A DNA stretch of 47,396 nt, from contig JAQBPR010000083.1 in NCBI GenBank assembly GCA_028287395.1, positions 1 through 47,396 of the forward strand. Reading direction: 5' to 3'. The notes beneath the pieces are model-generated. The model did not search any database. It was not told where the DNA came from and saw only the letters and a list, made by a program, of their open reading frames with translations. Position numbers and translations under genes: made by a program. The stretch comes from Bacilli bacterium (GTDB lineage Bacteria > Bacillota > Bacilli > Paenibacillales > NBRC-103111). This document shows positions 24,531-31,732 of this stretch, in pieces (the first letter of the stretch is position 1; every line of letters starts with the position of its first letter).

Positions 24531-25463
24531 CTACGCCAAATACACATTTTCATTGTGCCATCTTAAGTATTGTAACGAAGGCTTTTCCTGAATATTATCA
24601 GGTATCTCGGCTAACTTTTTGCCTTGGAATGCATAATACTCTTTACCGTTGCCATAATCTTCTTTAATTCTTTTGCTAACCTCAATATGTAGGTCTTCTC
24701 CTATAGTGATATAGCCTATATCGAACAACGTATAAAGATCTTTTCTCAATAACAAGCCATTACTTGTGCTATGAGGTCCATTCTGAGAATAAGGCTTGAT
24801 ATGAGCCGCTTCGAGAACCGGTAGTGTCTTCTCTCCTGAAATAGCACAGCGCCGATGATAGGCTTCTGTTACCAGTACTTTAAAAGTTCCTTGTCCAATT
24901 CTCGGCAGGATTATTTGACCAGCCCCATATCTGTTACTTGGGCTTTCTTCGTTTATCATCTCGGCTTGTCTGACAGAAAATTGATTTAATCTTTCTTGGA
25001 CCTGTTCATATAGCACTTTGCCCGATGAAGTGGCTGAGTCATACGATTTACCTTGAACAATACTTGACTTCCAGTCTTCAGGAATAGTAATCCAATCACT
25101 CTTCTCAAAAAAAAACGGCGAGGAGAGAATAATACAGCCGATCGTCGGGTCCGGTTCTGTTTTGTGATTGATTTTTCGATACTTGTATATGAAGTTTTTG
25201 AAGCTCAAATAGTCTACAGTACCATTCTTATTGCCAAATGCCTCCCAAGCTAATGAGACTGGTAGAAATGAATGCCGGACAAAAAAGCCTCCGCCAACAA
25301 TAAAGTTGAAAGGGCTATGTAACTTAAACAGAAACAACTCATTAGTGTCAATTGCCCTAAAAACTTGTTTCCCACCCGGTTGCCAAAAATTCACTTCATC
25401 CGCCTTTATACTAGCCAAATGATTGAACCAGCTACTGTCTGTAATACCCACGTACATCTTCAT
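24531..25463 (-). CDS. HNH endonuclease with N-terminal PUA-like domain
   Basis: A 310-residue protein. The C-terminal HNH_2-type domain (about 210-275) shows CAISG, AAHIKPYSQ (first His) and SNGLLLRKDLYTLFDIGYI. In relatives the position before TLFD is normally His (third catalytic/metal residue); here it is Tyr (codon TAT). The N-terminal 140 residues (MYVGITDSSWFNHL, EVNFWQPGG, LFLFKLHSP, FIVGGGFF) look like a PUA/EVE/ASCH-fold module that in other HNH proteins reads modified bases, which would make it a modification-dependent restriction-type enzyme. That reading is inference. ATG 25463 follows GAGGTG by 7 bases. It lies upstream of the fic gene with a 207-base gap containing fic's own promoter. 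Confidence 0.83.
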   Translation of the reverse strand: MKMYVGITDSSWFNHLASIKADEVNFWQPGGKQVFRAIDTNELFLFKLHSPFNFIVGGGFFVRHSFLPVSLAWEAFGNKNGTVDYLSFKNFIYKYRKINHKTEPDPTIGCIILSSPFFFEKSDWITIPEDWKSSIVQGKSYDSATSSGKVLYEQVQERLNQFSVRQAEMINEESPSNRYGAGQIILPRIGQGTFKVLVTEAYHRRCAISGEKTLPVLEAAHIKPYSQNGPHSTSNGLLLRKDLYTLFDIGYITIGEDLHIEVSKRIKEDYGNGKEYYAFQGKKLAEIPDNIQEKPSLQYLRWHNENVYLA

Positions 25464-25636
25464 TATTTATCACCTCAGCATTGCCTTTTATTCAAAAGTT
25501 CAATTCTGTTTTAATTACTCATTTATAAACATTTTTTTAAACTTGTAGATATTTTGCCATGTACAGTTGCAAGTCATGAAATGCCTTTTTTATTACTAGC
25601 CGTCACATACCATAAACCATACATAAAGGATTTACT

Positions 25637-27193
25637 TCACCCTGTACTAGTCCTCATAAGTAACACAACCGCCTCCACATGCACTGTATGCGGGAACATA
25701 TCCACTGGCTGCACTTCAACGGTACGGTAACCACCGGCTTCGAGGCGGCTGAGATCGCGCGCGAGCGTCGCGGGGTTGCATGAGACGTAGACGATGCGCA
25801 TCGGGCGCATCGCAATCATCGTCTCGAGCAACTCCGGCTCGCAGCCTTTGCGCGGCGGGTCCACGACGATGACGTCGGGGACGATGCCCTCCGCCCGCCA
25901 CGCAGGAATGACCTCCTCCGCTTTGCCCACGGCAAAGCTCACGTTGTGGAGGTCATTCAGCTTCGCGTTGCTGCGGGCGTCGGCAATCGCTTCGCCGACG
26001 ATCTCGACGCCGTACACATGCCGCGCATGCTTGGCAAGAAAGAGTGAAATCGTACCGATGCCGCAGTAGGCGTCAATAACGATTTCGCTGCCGGTTAATC
26101 CGGCGTAGTCCAGCGCTTTTTGATAAAGCACTTCCGTCTGCACCGGATTCACTTGGTAGAACGATCTCGCTGAGATCGCAAAACGAATGTCACCGATGTA
26201 ATCGTGGATGACATCCGCTCCCCACAACACCGTCATTCGCTCTCCGTAAATTACATTGGTCCGCTGCTTATTTACGTTGTGGCAAATGCTTTTGACTTGC
26301 GGAAGTCTTCCCCGTATTTGTGCGACCCATGCTTCCACCTGCGGAATCTCTTCACTGCTGGTCACGAGTACGATCATCATCTCGCCCGTACGCACACCAA
26401 TCTTAACCACAACATGCCGTAACAACCCCTGATGCGCTTGTTCATTATAAGCTGTTATGCCTAACCTTTGAGCAATTTCCTTCACCTTGCGTACGACAAT
26501 ATCATTCTGCTCATGTTGAATCAAGCAAGTATCCATATCGACGATGCGATGGCTTCCCTGTGCGTAAAAACCACCAACCAATCCGCCGTCTACTTGTGAA
26601 ATAGGCACCTGTGCTTTGTTGCGATAACGCCACGGATCATCCATACCAATCGTAGGATGAACCACAATACCCTTGCTTAGGTCAGCCGCAGCATTTTGAT
26701 GACTCAATATTGTTTCGTTCTCCTGTTGCCCTATTGTCTTCCTAAGCCCTTCACTCCCGTTAACTTGAAGCTTCCCAATCCGCTCCAAGCTATCAATAAC
26801 GGTCTGCCTTTTATGCTTCAACTGGCCTTCATAGCTCAGATGCTGAAGCTGACAGCCGCCGCATTGCTTATATATTGTACAAGGAGCTTCGACCCGCTCA
26901 CCGCTTGCTTCTATAATCTTCAACAGCTTTGCATAGCCGAATTGTTTTTTCACTTTCAGCACACGAGCTAAGACCTTTTCACCAGGCAAAGCGCCCGGAA
27001 TAAAAAGGGTAAAGCCATTGACACGGCCTACCCCTTCGCCTTCATGACCTATACCGATAATATCCGCAATATACTCGCCATTTTTATCCACAGGAGTGGA
27101 GAGAGCAGCAGTACCATCCGTTGACCTTTTTTGCTCAGATTTAGGATGATTTGATGTATTTTTCTCTGATTTATTATGGTAACCCCTGCTCAT
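25637..27193 (-). CDS. rlmD: 23S rRNA (uracil-C5)-methyltransferase, RlmD/RumA family
   Basis: A 518-residue SAM-dependent RNA methyltransferase of the TrmA/RlmD group. After a low-complexity, basic N-terminal tail comes a TRAM domain (about 38-98: IGIGHEGEGVGRV), then iron-sulfur cysteines CTIYKQCGGC with a fourth Cys in DMDTCLIQHE. The SAM domain has DAYCGIGTISLFLA, and the catalytic cysteine lies in YVSCNPATLARDL near residue 470. The Asp/Pro motif VVDPPRKGCE is present. A linker insert of about 40 residues follows the Fe-S segment. The 3' half of the gene is visibly richer in GC than the 5' half. Bacillales carry paralogues (YefA, YfjO), so the exact uridine target is uncertain. It overlaps the dgkB stop as ATGA. 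Confidence 0.9.
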   Translation of the reverse strand: MSRGYHNKSEKNTSNHPKSEQKRSTDGTAALSTPVDKNGEYIADIIGIGHEGEGVGRVNGFTLFIPGALPGEKVLARVLKVKKQFGYAKLLKIIEASGERVEAPCTIYKQCGGCQLQHLSYEGQLKHKRQTVIDSLERIGKLQVNGSEGLRKTIGQQENETILSHQNAAADLSKGIVVHPTIGMDDPWRYRNKAQVPISQVDGGLVGGFYAQGSHRIVDMDTCLIQHEQNDIVVRKVKEIAQRLGITAYNEQAHQGLLRHVVVKIGVRTGEMMIVLVTSSEEIPQVEAWVAQIRGRLPQVKSICHNVNKQRTNVIYGERMTVLWGADVIHDYIGDIRFAISARSFYQVNPVQTEVLYQKALDYAGLTGSEIVIDAYCGIGTISLFLAKHARHVYGVEIVGEAIADARSNAKLNDLHNVSFAVGKAEEVIPAWRAEGIVPDVIVVDPPRKGCEPELLETMIAMRPMRIVYVSCNPATLARDLSRLEAGGYRTVEVQPVDMFPHTVHVEAVVLLMRTSTG

Positions 27194-28119
27194 TTAATCA
27201 CTCCATTTTTGCCTTTGTATGTCGAATTTCCAGATTCGTCGATAATGATGTCCAAATGTGAGGGAAGCATGGAGAAAATACAAGGCAGCGTGCCGCCAAA
27301 TTCGCCGTCAAGATTAATTTGGACATAGTCGGGCGAGGTGATTTGGATACTGCTCGTTCTGAAGTAGATCATGCTCGGATCGTTGATATGCTCCCCACGT
27401 AACGCGGCGGTAACGACTCGGATAAATTCACCCAGATTACAGCGTTTAAGAATGAAGACATCAAACAGTCCATCGTCCATACTGGCGTCCGGCGCTAATT
27501 TTTCAAAGCCGCCTACGGAGTTGCTATTGGCAATCAGGAACAGCATCACGTTCTCATGCAAATTCATTTCCGCCGACTTGATATATAATTCGATCGGCTT
27601 TAACCGTGGCAGCTTTTCCAAGCCCTTCATATAATAAGCCAATTGTCCGATCATGGTTTTCAGCTTGCTGGGCACTTCGTATGTAAGCTCCGTCATGGAA
27701 CCGCCGCCCGCAATATTAATAAAATAGCGCTGATTTACCTTGCCGACATCGATTTTTTTGGAATATTGACGGATGATGATGTCGCATGCCGCTTCCCATT
27801 TGCGTGGAATGGAGAGCGCTCGGGCAAAATCATTGGTCGTCCCCAGCGGCAGAATGCCAATCGGAGGACGGTGTGATTTCTCCGCTACGCCATTGACCAC
27901 TTCATTGAGCGTGCCGTCTCCGCCTGCGGCTATGATTAGATCAAAGCCGCGTTCCACCGCTTCCGCAGCGGCTACTGTGGCATCTCCTTCGCCAATCGTC
28001 GCATGAGTCGATGTTTCCAACCCGCCTCGCTCCAGCCTCCGTAGAATCTCAGGCAGCCTTTTTCGCATCTCCTCCCTGCCGGAAGAGGGATTATAGATCA
28101 GTCTTGCACGTTTTGCCAT
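27190..28119 (-). CDS. dgkB: Diacylglycerol kinase (DgkB/YegS-BmrU family lipid kinase)
   Basis: A 309-residue soluble lipid kinase. The nucleotide motif IIAAGGDGTLNEVVNGV (about 62-78) and GILPLGTTNDFARAL (about 88-102) are the family signatures; the N-terminus ARLIYNPSSGRE is also typical. In Gram-positives DgkB recycles diacylglycerol released by lipoteichoic acid synthesis to phosphatidic acid at the membrane. Translationally coupled to rlmD by a 4-base overlap, an order (dgkB with rlmD-type gene) that is common in Bacillales. It starts 3 bases after the chelatase stop. Confidence 0.93.
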   Translation of the reverse strand: MAKRARLIYNPSSGREEMRKRLPEILRRLERGGLETSTHATIGEGDATVAAAEAVERGFDLIIAAGGDGTLNEVVNGVAEKSHRPPIGILPLGTTNDFARALSIPRKWEAACDIIIRQYSKKIDVGKVNQRYFINIAGGGSMTELTYEVPSKLKTMIGQLAYYMKGLEKLPRLKPIELYIKSAEMNLHENVMLFLIANSNSVGGFEKLAPDASMDDGLFDVFILKRCNLGEFIRVVTAALRGEHINDPSMIYFRTSSIQITSPDYVQINLDGEFGGTLPCIFSMLPSHLDIIIDESGNSTYKGKNGVIK

Positions 28120-28122
28120 TTT

Positions 28123-28950
28123 TTAATCACCCGTTCTTCCCAGCATTCGTCGTATCTGCTTTTCCATCCACCGCGATATAAGCGGGTGCGGCAGAATGGC
28201 CTTGCCATTATATTTATAAGTAAAATCCCGCATTCTCTCAGGGATCACTTGATTGGTAAAATAACCTTCGCTAAGAAAAAGCGGAGCGATAATTACATCG
28301 TGGTTAGGCTTGCTCTTGCGCCACTTTTTCATTTTACGCTGTATTTGATCGGGAAGCAGCATCGCTGTATCGACCTCGTCAAAGCTGCCGATCTGCTTTA
28401 TTCGTTCTGCGAGCAATTCCAATCCTTTGCGCCATCGTAGGTGAAAGCCTTTTTCCACACTGCCATGCCCGACTAAGAGAACGATCTCACGGCTCGGCTG
28501 TATGGATAAACTTGCGATTTTGCCATAAATAATCTGGGCAATATCTTCATCATCGTCAATCGGTGAGGCAAAATGGATGCGTGCCTCAATGTTCAACGGC
28601 ACCATATCTGTAGGTAAGTTTGGTGCAGAGATGACTCCTAGCGCATAACTAATCTCATCTATGTGCGTACTGCCAGAGGAAACGAACAACGGAACGACAA
28701 TAATGTCCGTGACGCCTTGCTGCTGCAAGCTGTAAATTCCATCCTGAATCAGTCTGCCTTCGATAATTTCCAGAAAGGAAGAATAAATCGGCATAGCTTC
28801 GCCAATATCCACAGCAGCAACCGCTTGATCCACTAAAGCTACCCACTCCGTACTACGAGAGCCGTGGCTGATCACCAGTACCCCAGGCTTCTGGATTCCT
28901 CCATGTTGATTCTCAGCGTTTTGCATCGGCAAAACTTGTTTTTTCCGCAT
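28123..28950 (-). CDS. CbiX-type sirohydrochlorin chelatase-like protein
   Basis: A 275-residue protein with two CbiX repeats. The first begins GVLVISHGSRSTEW (His in the metal-insertion site) and the second IVLLVGHGSVEKGFHLRW; VPLFVSSGSTHIDEI and APLFLSEGYF carry the paired histidine/acidic region of each repeat. Members insert Co2+ or Fe2+ into sirohydrochlorin for cobalamin or sirohaem. No other tetrapyrrole gene is near, and the protein sits between yerC and dgkB, so the actual metal and substrate are open. ATG 28950 lies 4 bases after the yerC stop, with a weak AGGGCG site. Confidence 0.82.
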   Translation of the reverse strand: MRKKQVLPMQNAENQHGGIQKPGVLVISHGSRSTEWVALVDQAVAAVDIGEAMPIYSSFLEIIEGRLIQDGIYSLQQQGVTDIIVVPLFVSSGSTHIDEISYALGVISAPNLPTDMVPLNIEARIHFASPIDDDEDIAQIIYGKIASLSIQPSREIVLLVGHGSVEKGFHLRWRKGLELLAERIKQIGSFDEVDTAMLLPDQIQRKMKKWRKSKPNHDVIIAPLFLSEGYFTNQVIPERMRDFTYKYNGKAILPHPLISRWMEKQIRRMLGRTGD

Positions 28951-28970
28951 ACGCTTAGCGCCCTAAGCGT
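28951..28970. repeat. Inverted repeat spanning the yerC stop codon
   Basis: ACGCTTAG (28951-28958) and CTAAGCGT (28963-28970) are perfect arms with a 4-base centre. It covers the yerC stop and the ribosome-binding area of the chelatase gene, so in RNA it could reduce translation of that gene. May be chance. Confidence 0.3.
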
Positions 28971-29245
28971 TCCAATGTCAATTTGTAGCCATCATTGCCA
29001 TAGTTTAAACAACGCTTCACACGAGAAATCGTCGCAGTGCTTGCGCCCGTTTCGGCTTCAATTTGATTGTATGTGCTTCCTTTACGCAGCATGCGTGCAA
29101 CTTCCAAACGCTGCGATAAAGATTGAATCTCATTTACCGTACATAAATCATCGAAAAATACATAGCACTCCTCAACATCCTTTAACGTTAGTACCGCTTC
29201 GAATAATTGATCGATTGCTTTATCGTTTAATTTTTTCAATTGCAT
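28955..29245 (-). CDS. yerC: YerC/YecD family TrpR-like protein
   Basis: A 96-residue helical protein of the TrpR-like YerC/YecD family. The helix-turn-helix is visible in RKGSTYNQIEAETGASTATISRVKRCLNYG, at about residues 55-84 (core YNQIEAETGASTATISR). The start is ATG 29245, 9 bases after GGGGGA; a TTG at 29254 touches the ribosome site and is rejected. It is the first gene of the yerC - chelatase - dgkB - rlmD cluster. The role is not established; DNA binding is inferred from the TrpR fold. Confidence 0.92.
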   Translation of the reverse strand: MQLKKLNDKAIDQLFEAVLTLKDVEECYVFFDDLCTVNEIQSLSQRLEVARMLRKGSTYNQIEAETGASTATISRVKRCLNYGNDGYKLTLERLGR

Positions 29246-29448
29246 TATCGTCAATCCCCCATTCTTAGATCTTACTCTGCTAGTGGTTCGACATTTTCCT
29301 GAAAAATCCCTGCTTTACAAGAGCATAACGGTAAAATTTTTCAGCGTCACAGCGCTAAAATCATAAATTCCAGCCAAACCGTGACAAACGTCCAATCCAA
29401 ACTTTTGCCTACAACATAAATTATAATAAAAAAAGGATTGTGAATCCA

Positions 29449-29895
29449 GTGAAATCAAATCAACAGGCCTATATTCGCCAAGATCCCTTTTATTCCGACG
29501 GTATGGTACAGCAACCATTGTATGATGCGGCTCAGTATAATCCTTATCCTGGCGTAGGCGGCCCCTATTCCGGCTATGCACCTGCTGCTGTGTCAACTGC
29601 TTTAGTTGCTCCAAACGCTTCACCCGCAACATCCTCTTTTAATTTGAATCAAATCAAAGGCATCATTGATCGAATGGGTGGAATCGACGGTGTGATGGGA
29701 CATATTACTCGCGCCCAAAAAATTTTTCAAAGCATCCAGCAATTGTCACCGATGCTCAAAGTTTTGCTTGGCGCATTTGGAACTAAAAAAGCTACTACTA
29801 AAAAATTGGATAGACTAACTCCTGTCGGCAAACGAAGACGACGCAGCTCCACCAAAAGAAATGTCACAAAAACCTATAAACGCAAATCTAGATGA
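29449..29895 (+). CDS. Small basic protein, YqfQ/VrrA-like (hypothetical)
   Basis: About 148 residues. The N-terminal third is rich in Gln, Tyr, Pro and Gly (QQAYIRQDPF, YNPYPGVGGPYSGYAP). The centre (about 65-110) is a helical segment IKGIIDRMGGIDGVMGH then IFQSIQQLSPMLKVLLGAF, reminiscent of YqfQ/VrrA-like Bacillales proteins. The tail is very basic (GKRRRRSSTKR, YKRKSR). No signal peptide or membrane span. It could be a spore-coat or nucleic-acid-binding protein; I do not recognise a function with confidence. GTG 29449 (11 bases after AAGGA) and GTG 29440 (2 bases after) are both possible. A TATAAT at 29422-29427 may be its -10. Divergent from yerC. Confidence 0.75.
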   Translation: MKSNQQAYIRQDPFYSDGMVQQPLYDAAQYNPYPGVGGPYSGYAPAAVSTALVAPNASPATSSFNLNQIKGIIDRMGGIDGVMGHITRAQKIFQSIQQLSPMLKVLLGAFGTKKATTKKLDRLTPVGKRRRRSSTKRNVTKTYKRKSR

Positions 29896-29907
29896 AAAAT
29901 TAAAAAA

Positions 29908-29952
29908 CAGGCTCCTGTCTTGTGTTGATGTTAAACACAAAGCAGGAGCCTT
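29908..29952. terminator. Hairpin terminator behind the YqfQ-like gene
   Basis: GGCTCCTG (29910-29917) pairs with CAGGAGCC (29943-29950), and the inner TTGTGTT/AACACAA extends the stem. On plus it is followed by a T-rich but broken tract (TTATTCGCTTTT); on minus by TGTTTTTTAA. It ends the gene that stops at 29895. Confidence 0.7.
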
Positions 29953-30089
29953 ATTCGCTTTTAATACAACCGGAATATATAGATCTACTTCCGATTTTTC
30001 AGTTGCCCTTAGGGAAGAGTCAAGCAAAAACATAACGTTTTTTTTGTCACAAATGAAGCGTTAATTTTGGCGTTTTAGCTAAGCTTTAA

Positions 30090-30118
30090 TTGTCAGAAGC
30101 ATTCGGCTTTGATAAAAT
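30090..30118 (+). promoter_or_regulatory. Promoter of tseB
   Basis: -35 TTGTCA (30090-30095), spacer 17, -10 TAAAAT (30113-30118). Transcription should start near 30125, shortly before the ribosome site at 30139-30144. Confidence 0.75.
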
Positions 30119-30152
30119 AAAGTTGCTTAGAAGTGAACAGGAGGACTTTTCG

Positions 30153-30686
30153 ATGAACGTGAAAGCAGCCTTAATATTAGCCGCTGTTTTGGCCTTAATT
30201 ACCGCCATGATTTTTTTAATATTATACGGCATAGGCGGCCGTCAAAATCTGCAAACAACGATTCCCTTGCCTTCGGATAAAGCGGCGCAAGCTTATGTAT
30301 TGGATAAAAAACTACTCGTTTCGGTGAGTAAAATCACCACGATCAATGCGGGTGGACCTAATTTCACCATGCTGCAAGGAAACGATGAAGCAGGCAATGC
30401 TGCAATCGTTTGGCTAACAGGAAAAGACAACGAAATCGTCGTGCGTGGATCTACTTTAGTCAAAGACGGCGTTCCCCAGGAAACGGTCATTGCCAAGCTA
30501 AAGGAAAAGAACATCGACAGTACCCAGATCGAGGACATGTTCATCTCCCCTTATGATTATACTTCAGGTCGGATCATTTGGTTCGTTCGCGAAAAAAACA
30601 TTCGCAAGCACTGGCTATCCTATGATTTCAAAACAGGCGAATTTCTCTGGGATGTCTTCCAAGACCCTACAGCCTGGAAATTATAA
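30153..30686 (+). CDS. tseB: Cell wall elongation regulator TseB-like (YpmB/DUF5590) protein
   Basis: A 177-residue membrane-anchored protein: a short cytoplasmic start, one membrane segment (about 5-28, AALILAAVLALITAMIFLILY) and an extracellular part with two PepSY-like beta-alpha modules, including DKAAQAYVLDKKLL and the ending YDFKTGEFLWDVFQDP. This matches YpmB, named TseB in Bacillus subtilis, which works with the penicillin-binding protein PBP2A in cell elongation. The open frame extends upstream to 30090, but ATG 30153 has AGGAGG 8 bases before it, and the promoter lies inside the longer frame. Confidence 0.85.
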   Translation: MNVKAALILAAVLALITAMIFLILYGIGGRQNLQTTIPLPSDKAAQAYVLDKKLLVSVSKITTINAGGPNFTMLQGNDEAGNAAIVWLTGKDNEIVVRGSTLVKDGVPQETVIAKLKEKNIDSTQIEDMFISPYDYTSGRIIWFVREKNIRKHWLSYDFKTGEFLWDVFQDPTAWKL

Positions 30687-30690
30687 AATA

Positions 30691-30729
30691 AAAAAAAGAG
30701 GAGCCAAAATTAATTTGGGTCCTCTTTTT
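30691..30729. terminator. Bidirectional terminator between tseB and the BI-1 gene
   Basis: GAGGA-G-CCAAA (30698-30708) pairs with TTTGG-G-TCCTC (to 30724) with one G-G mismatch. TTTTT follows on plus and a long A-run precedes it, giving a T-run on minus. It serves the convergent genes tseB (plus) and the Bax-inhibitor family gene (minus). Confidence 0.85.
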
Positions 30730-30774
30730 CAATATCATCTTAACCCGGATAAGGGCCATCTTATATTTACAACG

Positions 30775-31437
30775 TTAGTCGCGTGAAATCCCAAGAAATC
30801 TTAACAGATAAAGGAATAAATTAATAAAATCCAAGTACAAATTGAGCACGGCCAAAGGAATGTTTTCATCCGTCAAACCTTGACGGTAACGTGAGATGTC
30901 GTACAGGATGAAGCCCGAAAAGATCAAAACGCCGCCTGCAGCAATCGTCGTTCCCAAAGGACCACTAAAGCCACCGATGAATAAGCTAACTATGCCAAAG
31001 CCGACCAATGTCATCAAGCCAACCATTAAAAAACCGCCAAGGAAGCTGAAGTCTCTCTTCGAATAATAGGCATAAGCCGAAAGGCTGCCAAAAATAACGA
31101 CGGTTAAAATAAATGCGGTATTGATTAAAGAAGTTCCACCAATAGACGCATAATGTGCAATTGTTGGATAAATGGTAATCCCGCTGATAAAGGTGAAGCT
31201 GTAAACAAACAAATAGCCGATTGGTCTTTTATTACGACGAAAAAAGAATGCCGAGAACATCATAATCAGTTCGACTACAACCAGAGGTAAAAATAATCCG
31301 GTAGGAACCTGGGTTCCAATAAGGGTGCCAATAAAAGAAATTAAAATGGATAAGGTGAACATTCGCAAAAGCTTGTGAAATGATTCATTATATACTTTTT
31401 CCATCCCCATTGAAGATTCTCTTTGCTCATAATCCAT
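30775..31437 (-). CDS. Bax inhibitor-1 (BI-1)/YccA family membrane protein
   Basis: A 220-residue protein with about seven membrane segments. Family marks are the first segment LLRMFTLSILISFIGTLIGTQVP, the conserved GFILYDISRYRQG near the C-terminus with its pH-sensing Asp, and NLYLDFINLFLYLLRFLGISRD at the end, typical of the YetJ/YccA branch. YetJ is a pH-dependent calcium leak channel; the same activity is possible here. The long frame begins at 31626, but ATG 31437 has GAGGTG 9 bases upstream and gives the usual family length. Confidence 0.88.
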   Translation of the reverse strand: MDYEQRESSMGMEKVYNESFHKLLRMFTLSILISFIGTLIGTQVPTGLFLPLVVVELIMMFSAFFFRRNKRPIGYLFVYSFTFISGITIYPTIAHYASIGGTSLINTAFILTVVIFGSLSAYAYYSKRDFSFLGGFLMVGLMTLVGFGIVSLFIGGFSGPLGTTIAAGGVLIFSGFILYDISRYRQGLTDENIPLAVLNLYLDFINLFLYLLRFLGISRD

Positions 31438-31593
31438 ACTAAATCCCACCTCGATTAGTAATTTAACCGTTTGTCCGGTTACTTCTATTGTATCATATTT
31501 TGTTATAAACATACTTATTTTCATCATTTGCATACTTTTAAATTGCAAGGTACATCCTAATTTTATTGAAAACAGCTGAAAAGGAATGGTTTT

Positions 31594-31719
31594 ATGAAAG
31601 ATTTTTACGCCTTTATTACCTACCATTGGCTCTCGATTACGTTGATTATCTGTTCTCTGCTTGCGATAGGCTTTGTATATAAGAACCGCGAAAAGCTGCT
31701 TTATCGGAGCTCAAAATAA
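31594..31719 (+). CDS. Small single-pass membrane peptide (41 residues), unrecognised
   Basis: A short open frame with a good ribosome site (AAGGA, 8 bases before ATG). The product starts MKDFYAFITYHW, has one hydrophobic span (about 13-29, LSITLIICSLLAIGFVY) and ends with a basic tail KNREKLLYRSSK. It thus has the N-out or N-in single-span, positive-inside pattern of real small membrane proteins. It lies divergent from the BI-1 gene and convergent with purD. A weak promoter (TTGCAT, 17, TACATC) precedes it. No family recognised. Confidence 0.6.
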   Translation: MKDFYAFITYHWLSITLIICSLLAIGFVYKNREKLLYRSSK

Positions 31720-31732
31720 AGCGGGCGCACTT
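31720..31732 (-). terminator. Possible weak terminator after purD
   Basis: The convergent junction contains AAAG..CTTT arms around GC-rich GCGGGCGC, followed on minus by CTTTATTTT. The stem is short with a mismatch; low support. Confidence 0.25.

Noticed and set aside
29315-29632. 105-codon minus-strand frame
   Set aside because: Mostly antisense to the YqfQ-like gene and crosses the yerC upstream region; no ribosome site.
29861-30064. 67-codon plus-strand frame after the YqfQ-like gene
   Set aside because: It runs through the terminator hairpin and starts inside the preceding gene; no ribosome site.
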